DNA of 31,006 bases, from assembly GCA_009801015.1 (NCBI GenBank), contig VHZZ01010513.1, positions 23,657 to 54,662 of the forward strand. Direction: 5' to 3'. The notes below the pieces were generated by a model. It had not been told where the DNA came from. It worked only from the letters and a program-made list of their open reading frames with translations, and made no database searches. Positions 1 to 11,000 of the stretch are shown here, in pieces. Each line of letters begins with the position of its first letter. Position 1 is the stretch's first letter. A program made the position numbers and the translations under genes. The DNA comes from Silene noctiflora (Eukaryota > Streptophyta > Magnoliopsida > Caryophyllales > Caryophyllaceae).

Positions 1-1258
1 ATTCAGATAAGGATTTGCTAGATTCTCCGTTTTCCACTCTTCTATTCTCAATTATCCCCAATCTAGATTTATGAAGGGAATTAGATAGAGCCTCCTTAAA
101 TGACAGACCACCAGAAATAAAAGATCTCTTTCCCCAGCATCATTTCTCATCATCCTAGATAAAATTAATCTCCTAGGAACAGTACTCCCCACCAGGGGTA
201 CCTTTGAAACCATAACAGGAGTCATTGTTATCAGAGGTGTCACTGGTTTTTGAGCTGGCTGCTGTGCACACTTCTTAATGTAGGTTGCTGTACAGGAGCC
301 TTTGGCAAACTACTTTGCACATTATCACCCTTTTTCTGTGCAGGAACAGGCTGCTTAAGAGCCACAGACCTTCCTGACCACTGGTTTATCACCTCCCTTC
401 CTACAATTAGCAATCACATGACCCAAACCCTTACATGAAGTGCATTTCAAAGGGAGCCAATCATACATCACTTTTATAGATTGATGCTTGCCATTTTCAT
501 CCAAAAAATTAAGCACAGATGGAAAGGATTGATCAATATCAACCTCAATCATAATCGTAGCAAACCCTAGGTATTGTTTATGAAAAGTAGCATCATCACA
601 TTTAACAAATTGTCCAACTATCCTACATAACTTCTTAAGGCATTCAATCCCCCAAAATTTGACATCCAGACCATATAATTTGGATACCAAATTGGAATAC
701 GTTTAACATCATGTTTAACGAACTGTGTATCAGACGTCCACTCTTTGACAATGACAATGACAAGCTTATTATCAAAAAGTAGATGACCATTGTTCAAAAC
801 AAATTGTTGCTGAACTTTCGTTTTAAAACGAACAAGAAATATACCATTAGGCATGAAAGCAACTTTATCAATCCTGCCATACCCTATTCACAAATCCCGT
901 GAGAACCGAACTCGGAGGATTCGCACCAAGTACATAACAAAACACCGAAGTGGACCAAAATTGCCACATGCTCTTTGGTGGACCAAAACTGCCACATGCT
1001 CTTTGGTGAGCTGAATCAAAGGCACATCCTCAACCACATCCGTCTGGTCAGTGCAACGTCTTCCTGATCCAATTCTTCATCCTCCAAAATGGAAGCAAGC
1101 TCAACATCCAGATCTTGAGATGAGAATTGTAATTGTCGATAGTGTGATTTTCCAGAATTAGTAGAATTATTAGGAGTTAAAATTAAATCAACATGTTTTT
1201 GTGAATTTTGATGAAGATTTTTTTGTTGATTTTTGGGTGTTTTCCGTGATCGAGTCAT
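1..1258 (-). pseudogene. LINE ORF1 relic (DUF4283 and zinc-knuckle protein), antisense
   Basis: Read on the minus strand from the ATG at 1258 (MTRSRKTPKN), the remains follow the order of plant LINE ORF1 proteins: a charged N-terminus, the FWSTS/CYVLGANPPSS block near 900-950, a DUF4283-like part with MPNGIFLVRFKT, then FWGIECLKKLC, and a CCHC knuckle CTSCKGLGHVIANC (C-x2-C-x4-H-x4-C, about 390-440). It needs several frameshifts, one just before MPNG near 858 and another after the knuckle, and carries a 28-bp tandem duplication at 951-1006. The knuckle marks nucleic-acid binding. It runs off the window start and lies in what I infer to be an intron of the ABC transporter gene. Family assignment is from memory of similar plant proteins. 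Confidence 0.75.
951..1006. repeat. 28-bp tandem duplication in LINE relic
   Basis: Copies at 951-978 and 979-1006 differ by one base (AAAATTGCC versus AAAACTGCC). The duplication shifts the LINE ORF1 frame, since 28 is not a multiple of three. Confidence 0.9.
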
Positions 1259-1397
1259 TGCTTGATCGTAAAGCAACCGAGTTTTTCAGTTATTTCTCTC
1301 TCTGACTTTCTCTCTCTTCATATAAAAGACTATTACTCCAATTTACATCAAACATTTTATGTGTAAGATTCTAATTGCTATTTGTCGTCTTTTGTAG

Positions 1398-2014
1398 ACG
1401 GTAAAATATTTCAACAATGAGAGTTTTGAAGCAGAGAAATACGATGAGTTTTTGAAGAGTAAGTTTTCTGGATATTATGCTTTCATGATAAGTATCTTGC
1501 ATTGTCCTCTAACTGAATGTTTGCAGCCTTTTTTTATGTCGTTTTGGTTTTACTCTCTCTGTTCCACTGATATTTGTCACCTGAATCCCTGTCATCACTT
1601 ATGATTATATTTCTTACACATTAATCATTTTGATGTTGATTGATCTCTGTATTTGTATTTAAACCAGGGTATGAAGATGCTGCACTAAAGACTCAACGTA
1701 GTCTCGCCTTTCTCAACTTCGGCCAAAATGTAATATTCAGTACAGCTCTATCAATGGCTATGGTTTTGTGCTCTCATGGTATAATGGAGGGACGGATGAC
1801 AGTCGGTGATTTGGTAATCTACTCTCTAATCTGCGTGAACTGAACTTTTTTACGAATCTATGTTTGTTTGAAAAGGCGACTAACAATGAAAAAACAGGTA
1901 ATGGTAAATGGCCTGCTCTTCCAGCTGTCACTTCCGTTAAACTTTCTTGGTAGTGTCTATCGTGAGACTATCCAAAGTCTCGTGGACATGAGATCAATGT
2001 TCCAGCTGTTGGAG
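1398..2014 (+). CDS. ABCB25: Exons 1-3 in window: last part of the ABC transmembrane domain
   Basis: Exons 1398-1458, 1668-1813 and 1898-2014 encode the TVKYFNNE motif, then the stretch [19 protein letters not shown] with a hydrophobic segment, and finally [18 protein letters not shown] leading to [11 protein letters not shown] and LLE. By homology these are the last two membrane helices and the link to the ATPase domain. In the Atm1 family the glutathione-binding pocket is formed by helices of this part of the protein. Codon AGG is split between exons 1 and 2; exons 2 and 3 join in phase 0. Introns here are short (209, 84 and 244 bp), unlike those downstream. Confidence 0.93.
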
Positions 2015-5000
2015 GTAATTTCTAAGATCATCTACATTTGTTTCTAACAGACTTACAACATTCTTTTGTCATATGACGTTTGTTAGCTTCTCCAATGTAC
2101 TTGCGTTTTAATTGGCAGTGTGCTGAATGTACTTTGTTGTAATAATTGTCTCTTATACAGATATGTTTCCTCGGTCTCTAGTTTTCTGTAGTCTATACAT
2201 ATCTAATGTATAAACATCTTATGTCAGTTATTTGCTTAAATTTCATCTATCTTCGCAGGAAAAGGCTGACATCAGAGATAAAGAAAACGCCAAACCTTTG
2301 AATATGATTGGAGGAAGCATTGAATTTGATCATGTACATTTCAGGTAGGAAGAGCAATTTAAGTCAATTGCAATGCGGTGCCAAAATGATAATGTTATGG
2401 CCTATTAGCAGCATACGTGTAATCATGTGTGCAGTTTGTAAAAAAAATGATTTTTTAATTGATAAGCTATGCACTGTGGATTTCTTGAGATGAAATATCG
2501 TAACTGCCTTTCATAATGCTATTGCTATTTCACGTTTTAGTAAACTTACACTTGAATTTGTGGTGTCCTACCTGCAGATTAAAATATCCTTGACTTACAC
2601 AGTTCTACTCAGTTTTTATGTTTGGAAACTATATTATATGATTATGTGGTTACATTATTGGTTTTATTACAACATCCCTTTACCCCAAATTAGGGAATCA
2701 ATTTAATTCACTATTGGGTTGCACATTTGTAAATGATTGTATCCCTCCCTCCAAAAAAATATTTTATTATAAATTTGTGTTTGTGAAATGATTAGTAACA
2801 TGTTATGAGCAACGATGTTGTTTGATAGAAAGTCAGCTAGCGCATATGTACTAAACATTCTTCGTGTCCAAATTCATCATAGCTTGAAAAAGAACATCTT
2901 GGGCGAGCTTAGGCTCAAGGTACTAGGTATTGTGATGCATTAGCCAAAATGTCTTTGGGGTGATTTAGGTGCGCCTTGTGCATATGTGCAACGTTCAATG
3001 TGCATTTTTACGCCGTAGCTGCTATGTCATACACAGATTTTGTTAAGTCATACACATTTTTCCATTCCATACCCTATACCTTATCCACAATAAAGAAAAT
3101 TTAATCCTCTCTATCATAATCAAATTATTTCTAAAATAATCACTTATGAATCTTAATTGCATAGTAGACATAATTTTGTTTTGTTGCTTAAATTGCGTGT
3201 TTTTTTTTTCTTTTTTTTTTGGATTCAATTAATTGATGTTTTATTTTTCAATTAGGGTTTTGCTTCAATTAGAGGTAGTGGTGGTAAGGTGGTGATGGAT
3301 GAGCGCGGCGGTGGAGGCATGGTGGTGGGTGCTACAGGTAGGGGTGTAGTGGTGGTGGCGGTGGGAGGTTCGTGGTCTTGATGGGGGAGGCCGGAGGGTT
3401 GCAGGCGTGGCGTGGTGGGGTTGAGGTAGGGTTTTGGGTGAGGGAAGGGTAGCTTGACATGTTCATGGTTGAGGTAGAGGTTGGGTGAGGGTCAGTGGTC
3501 GCCGGTCGGTGGTTCGGCATGGTGGGGTTCGGGTGGGGGAGGGGCGTCTGGCTTGACTAATGGTGGGTGCGGGTGCAGCTCCTAGGGTGGTGTGTGGGTG
3601 GTATACTGGTTTTGTTGTATCCCCTCCAATCCAATTGATTGGTAACATGCCCTTTTGCGCAAGTTATTAGGTAGAAGAAAATGTAAGGGGTAAAATTGGG
3701 AGGATAAAAGAGAGTGTGAAAAGATTAAGAAGGAAATTGAATCTTAGAAAGTAATTATGACCAACTTATGAGGGTAAAATTGTCAATATTTTTACCGAAT
3801 AAGGAATGTTACCATTGGATTGGATTGTACAAATATGGATGGTGTTACCAATCAATTGGATTGGAGGGAGTAGTGTTTTTTTCTTCTATTTTTTTTGTGT
3901 ATGAATGCAAAAAGGCAAAGTTGGAAACTGTGTGTGTGATTTTGTAAAGCCTGTGTAGGAAATGGTAACACCCCTCTACGCTAATTCCTTGTTTTTTCCT
4001 TCTAATTCTTTCATCTTTCCCTTCACTTTACCCCAATTATCCTGTCTTATATGTTTTCCCTCTTTAAAATACGAAAAAGGTATTGTTGCACAATACTTTA
4101 TATTTAAGACATATCTTTTTGTCAAAATGATGCACTTTGTGCGCATGGGGCGTGCGCCTTGTCGTCATGGGTCCTCATCACCTTTATAGAGATTATGTAA
4201 CTCATTTTCTAAACCTACGAAAATAATCATTATATGTGGGTAAGTACACGAAGAGGAACGTGAGTCTGTTAGAAGCAAAGTTAGTTTAATGGCATTACAA
4301 CTGAACTGTATCAAGATCTCACATTTCATACCAGGGTTTGTAGCCAAAATTATGTTTTATGTGCTCTTTGGAACTAGAGAATGGAGACTGGCTTTAAGTA
4401 AGGTAAACATTGATGGACCTTCTGGATTGCACGTATCTCTCAGCAAGCTTGTGCAGTCAAACTATGCATTATGGTTTTTGCCACTTATTACTGGCGAAAA
4501 GTGAATGACTTTTCGATTTGGGTAGGCAATTAATTGTTATGGGCCTGGTTGGTTCTGTAGCTTTAATGGCCGAGGCGGTGGTGGTTGATTAATTTTCAAT
4601 GTAGAGATAGGTTTCTAAGAACTTAACGCTTTGATTACTTGTCCTACTTCAAAATAGTGCTCTTTTGATTTCTTTACTGATGATATGTTATGAATTCTGA
4701 CAGTTACCTGACTGAAAGAAAGATACTTGATGGGATATCATTTTCTGTACCAGCTGGACAAAGTGTTGCCATTGTTGGGACAAGTGGAAGTGGTATGCTT
4801 AATTTGAATCCCTTTGTGTGCACTTCCCTTCTTTTTAGTCATCCATAACTAGATGAATAGATGATGATACAGATCTGCATGGTCAAGTCATTCTTCTAAC
4901 CTGCTGTTTTGTTTATTGTGATTGTGTCCTTTATGCTATTCGTTTTAACTCCTTACTAGAAATAGTTTCTCGACTTTTTTTTTTATTTGGGTTGGGGGAG

Positions 5001-8000
5001 CGCGATGATATAGACTGGTTAACTAGTAAAATACACAAGAATATCATGTACTTCCTTTTTGTCTTTCTCATTTCCATTTTGGCCCTATGAATCTGCAATC
5101 AATAGTTAGTATACCAGTTCCTTTCACGTACGCTTGGTTTTTTGTAACTTGTTTGTTGTGAGCTTGGGTGAAGGTCACTGATGTTACTAATGACTGAAGA
5201 TCCCTGGCCATGAATTTTCAGAAAGGATCCACTAAATCCTTTGAACAAAGGTGATTGGAATGCATGTGAGAGCATGTGAAGCTTTATAGATGAAGTAGCT
5301 AACATAAGCTCGAAGTAGGGATGACAATGGGTAGGATTTGGACAAGATTCTATGGGATGAAGATCTACTTACTATTACTACAATGGTATAAATAAAATGT
5401 AGTATAGAGAAAACCGGATAACCTTCTAGGCACGTGAATAACGCTTTCCTAGAAGTCTAATATCGTCCCTCTATAAAAGCAACTCGGTTTCACCAAATGA
5501 CTTTTGAGATACAAAGAAGATGCAATTAAATTAACTTGCTTTGTTAATTTGATCTTACTAATAATGTAAGAGGATTGTATCACCCACACTTAAAAAATAC
5601 TACAGTACTATAAATGTGAAAAGCAAGAGAAATGAGAAATTTTACTAAGAAATTTTCTTGTTGTGAACTTTGCACAATCTAGTCGGGTCTATTTATAGAT
5701 AGGTCATACGAGAAGTAGGAGTGAAATGACACAATAGGGGTAACTATTTTTTTTAGAGAGAGTTTTATTTAGAATATGCCAAACCGTTGCCATGACTTCA
5801 CCCAAAAAGCCGTTACTAAGGCCTGAATAAGAAACCTATGAAATTTACCATTTCTTTGAGAATCCAATTTTTCCTTTCTGCCACACTATTTTGTTAATAA
5901 GTAACAGCTGTTTCATGAATTACACTGACGGACTCAAAATATCTAGGATCATAATATTCGCCACGCCACCCTTATCCGTTCGGAAACGTTTAACTAATTC
6001 TCAAGTTTGTAGTTCCACTTCAGTTTTATAGATGTTCAATTGAAGACGGTATGCTATGGAAATCACACAATTCAGTACCTAACGATTGCAAAACTAAAAA
6101 CTATAAATTGTTAAATCTTTCATTTATGCTATTATTAGACTTACGCATACATATTCCGTATAAAAACAAAATTATAAACGGTTAATAAACTTTGCGACAA
6201 AAAGTGAATTCTTTCAAATAATTTGAAATTTTTTCTAAAATGCAATCATTAACTTTGATTCTTTGAGGTATGAATTTTTTTTATAGAAAAATAGACTTTT
6301 GACGACATTTTCTCTTGATTAATTTTGAGATCATTTTTCCCTCTCAAATCTCAATAAAATGAGGTGAAATATGAAAACTAATGAGGTGTCAATCTAGAAT
6401 CTATAATCCCTTATCCCCCTTACTAAGAGAATAAAAATTCTCTTAGTTTTCCCTCCAAAATGCATATACCTCAATAAGGAAACAAGTGAAACTTTCTTTC
6501 TATAAAATATTATCTCTTCCTTAAAATATAATCTTACAATTAAACTCTAATCTATTTATAAAATTCAAAATTATGATTTTTTTCACTATGATAAAATAAA
6601 ATTGCTATTAAATTATAGACTATAAATTGCTAATTTTTCATAATGCAAGAATTATTACTTTAGAGAATAACTTGACACATACTTATAATTAGGTTTGTGA
6701 CAAGAAATATTCATTGAAATAGTTGGAAAAAAATTATAAAATGAAATCTGCAGTTTTTTGGTGAAAAAACGTATTTTCATAAAAATACACATTTCAGAAC
6801 TTTATTCAATTTTACATTTCAATTTTTTTGTTTCATATCAAAATACAACTAAGTGAAATATTAAATATTAATGAGGTTCCGATTTAAAATGTATAAAAAA
6901 TACCCTAAAAAATAGAAACTCGATATATACCGCGTATGCGTGGGATCTATACTAGTTATATACTAAGAAAATAAGCATTTTGAAAATTTTCCCTCCAAAG
7001 TGCACTTTCTTAAATCCCTTGTTGTATACTAAGAAAATAAGCATTCTGAAAATTTTCCCTCCATAAGTGCACTTTTTTAAATATGGAATTAAATAATAGT
7101 TTCCTTTTGATAAAAATCAGATAAAGTAGGTACAAAACTATAATCTATAAATGGTTAAATCTTTCATTTGCAAAAAAAATTTGTAAACAGTTGATATTAA
7201 CTTCGGGACAAAAAGTGAATTCTTTCAAATAATTTGAAAAAATTCTAAAATGCAATCATTAACATTAAGGTATAAATAATATTTTTAGTAAAATAGACTT
7301 TTGATGCAATCATTAACATTAAGGTATAAATAATATCTTCCGCCATGTATTCCGTTTCAAGTGAATTCCAATGTTCCTTAGCAGATTCAACATGTTGTTA
7401 AATGACAAATAATGTATTTGACGTACAATTTAAGATGCGCCCACGACAAATGTAGTAGTCATTTTTCCGCTTTGTCTTTCAAGAGGTGTTTTCTCTTGAT
7501 TAATTCGGAGATCATTGTTTTTTTCTCCCTCAAATCACAATACAATGAGGTGAAATATGAAAATTAATGAGTGTCAATTTAGAATCTATAATCCCCTTTA
7601 TACCAAGAGAATAAGCATTCTGATTGTCCCTCCAAAGTGCACTTTCTTAAAAATGGAATCAAATAATAGGTTCGTTCATTAAACTAATCTTTTCTTTAAA
7701 AATAATAATCTCTTGATAAAAATCAGATAAAATAGGTACAAAAACAAAGTATAAATTGTTAAATCTTTCATTTGTTCTATTATCATAGACTTGACGCATA
7801 CATATTCCGTATAAAACAAAATTATAAACGGTTAATATTAACTTCACGAAAAAGTGAATTCTTTCAAATAGTTTGAAAAAATTTCTTTAATGCAATCATT
7901 AACTTCGAGGAATTGAGGTATAAAAATATTTTTAGTAAAATAGACTATTGATGACATTTTTTCTTGATTAATTTTGAGATCATTTTTTTTCCCTCAAATC

Positions 8001-11000
8001 ACAATACAATGAGGGGAAATATGAAACTAATGAGGTGTCAATATAAAATCTATAACTAATACACTAAAATGGGCCAAATTGACAAATTGGTAAAAAAAGT
8101 TGGAGTTGTGGACAAATTGGTAAAAAAAATAAAAATAAAGAGTTGGACAAATACACCTAAATTTGACTATTTTAGTGGTTAAATGAAATTTCTCATCATT
8201 AATTAATTAAAAGTTACTACTTAAGCTAATCTCATCCAAAAAAAAAAAATAAGCGCAATTGAAAATAAATTTAGTTTGTCATTTAATTTTGTCACATATA
8301 TATTTTTATTTATTTTTTGCAATAATTTAGTCAGGGTGTAAGAGTTATGAAGAATTAGACGGGGTAAACATGCCCGTGTATTAGATTTGAGTTCGATCGA
8401 TAGAAAGCGGTGAAAGTATGGTTGGTGAATACGAGTCACACGAGACGAGAATATATATCGAGTTTGTAATACGTAACGAGGTCAAGTCATGATTATATAC
8501 GGGTCAAAATATTTTCAAATACGAAAATAATATTTTATTTTATAAAAAAAAGTATTTTAATCATATTTCTCATTCGTTAGACATACTAATAATTTGCGTG
8601 GTCGTAATTTATTTGACTCTTAATGAGTGCATGATCGAAATTTTAAATTTTTTAGAAATATGTAAGTAAAGCTATTAACAAAAAAAGTGAGCTTTGACAA
8701 ACGCGTAAAACGTAAATGATAAGAGACAGGAGTCCCGGGAGAGTATGCAGTGAGAAAGAGGTGTAATTACGACATTGAATTTTTAAGCACACATTAATTA
8801 GTAGGATGGTTACCTTTTTTTTGTGTATTTGTCCAACTCTATTTTTTTTTTACCAATTTGTCTAAAGTAGAACTTTTTTTACCAATTTGTCCGCAACCCC
8901 CGACTTTTTTTACCAATTTGTCAATTTAACCCACTAAAATGTAAAAACTCTATATATCGCGCATGTATTGCGTGGGACTTAGACTACTTTTATAATTATT
9001 AGGATTAGAATTACTAATAAGAATTTTCTTACTTGAAGCATCTTATGGTGATGGGGTTTTCAAGGTATATGGTGATTGGTGATGGGGTTTTCGGGGGTAG
9101 TGGGAGGACTTCATGGGTGGAAGGTGGGTCGATGGTGGGTTCTGGTGGGTTGGGTGGTGTGTGGGGATTGGATGCGGTGGTTTGTGGTGGGTAAGGAAGG
9201 AGATGCGTTTGTTTAAGGTGCGGTCGGTAAGGTGGTTTGGCCTTTCAGTTGTAAAGGGTGATGTCAAAGGTGAGGTGAGATATGGGTGGTGAATAGGTGG
9301 TGGTGATGGAGATGGTGAATAGGCGGTGAATAGGTGGCGAATAGTGTTAAAGGCGTCAATGGTGAGGGGAAGGTGAGGTAAGATGATGGAGTTAATTTTT
9401 TGTAAGGGTGTTTTGGTCTCGGCGAGTCATTTTTTGGGCGGAATGTGTTTGGGCAGAATGTGTGAATTAGTACTGGTATTTGGGTTGGAGTCGATAAGGT
9501 GGTATTGATTTTAAAGTTTTGTAAGTATGGTACTGATTATGAAATTGGAAGCTAAAGTTGGTATTTTTTATCAATTAATCCTTAGTTTTATGGTGGAGTT
9601 GCAGTTAATGGCATCTCTTTTCTTGAATTTATTGTTGTGTTGTTCGTGCTATAGAATGTAGATATGGCATTATCTTATTGTATCTGAGTATATTGGCTAT
9701 GTAGTTTATCATTTTGCTTACATTTTAGTTCTTCATTTGTAAATTTCAGGCAAGTCGACCATTCTCAGATTGCTCTTCAGATTCTTTGATCCTCATTCAG
9801 GACGTGTAAGGAGCATTTGCTTTTCGTGTGGTCCTTCCTATCTCTGCTTTTTTTTTTTTGGTCCAACTCCTGTTAAAAGGTGTAGGTATTCTTAAACGGT
9901 TACTCTCCTTGTGCCTATTACCACACAAGACCACTCAATATCTTCTTATTTTGTTAAACTGTACATTCATGACCATGGTTTACCCTCGGCCGAACTAATA
10001 GGTATGGGTATTACAACACTTACTCCCCTTATGGCTATTACAACACGGCAACACCCAGTATCTCCTTATATGGCTAAACTGTACATTCTTGACAATGTTT
10101 TTAAATATCGCCATCGATTCCAATTCTTGTCAGAGTTGCCTTGTTTAACGCGATATCACCTGCATTTTGGGTGATCAGTCCACCATTACTGATACCGTGG
10201 CCTTGAGTGAAATCGAGATTTAATACTATGTTCTAGACTCAGCAACATGAAAAAGGTATAAAGATGTCGTCTACCCACACCTTTTTGTAAATGGTACATA
10301 TCAACATTTGCCAAAATAATAGGAAGGTGGGTGGAAATAGCCGCACTTTCTTACACCATTAACATTGTTTCTAGTATTTTCACCGATATGTAGATATTAT
10401 TAAATTCTTTAGGCTTGACGCATCTCTTATGAAATTCTCTATGCAACTTCCATTATGTTTCATTCAATAACATGTGAGTGTTTTTTTAACACGGAGGTAA
10501 GGGAGTGTCTTACTTGTCATTCAGAAACATGTCAGCGTTTCAGAGAGATAAGGCTTAATATCAAAGTACATCTAACTCCTTACTCCCTATTGACTTAGAG
10601 CCTTAGAGGCAGTCGAGTAATTTTGTATAGGTGTACAAGCCTTACTCACAAGCTAGGTAGCACAGACACTCCTCCTAACTAGCCGTCCCGTGTCCGACAC
10701 CTGGACACCCGACACTCGCCGGACACACTCCTAAACATGTTATAGTTTAGACGAGGAATAAAATGTCAAAAAAAATTGATTAGAAGATGGGATTGGGTGG
10801 GAAATGATAATTAATTATTGTCAAAGTCAAATTTTACCTTCACTTATTTAAATTTAATATGAAATACATTACAAAAATAAAATTATACGTTATTTATAAC
10901 CATAAAATATATATTTTATTAAATATAAATAGCGTGTCCCGTGTCCTAATTTCATGTGTTGCCGTATCACGTGTCCGTGTCCGTTTTGGTGCTACCTAGC

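Larger units (their letters stand above)
2345..4703 (+). other. Intron 4 (2,359 bp)
   Basis: Noncoding. From about 3190 it has a T-run, then a strongly G-rich GGTGG low-complexity stretch (about 3270-3600), then a Stowaway-like MITE. No host exon could be found between 2345 and 4703. Open frames here lack any recognisable domain and are products of base composition. Confidence 0.7.
4793..9749 (+). other. Intron 5 (4,957 bp), splits Walker A
   Basis: Contains an antisense copia integrase fragment, three copies of an AT-rich repeat with Helitron-like ends, a long-TIR MITE, and a G-rich tract. The stretch 4793-5740 is noncoding with nothing recognised, apart from a single hAT-like word around 5318-5332 (TAGGGATGACAATGG) with no visible partner. 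Confidence 0.75.

Noticed and set aside
1640..1843. Plus-strand frame starting MISVFVFKP
   Set aside because: Only 1668-1813 is real coding sequence (exon 2); the start and the end are intron read-through.
3332..3648. Proline-rich minus-strand frames
   Set aside because: They follow directly from the G-rich low-complexity tract and carry no domain.
5317..5380. TAGGGATGACAATGGGTAGG, similar to some plant hAT termini
   Set aside because: No inverted partner and no flanking 8-bp duplication were found.
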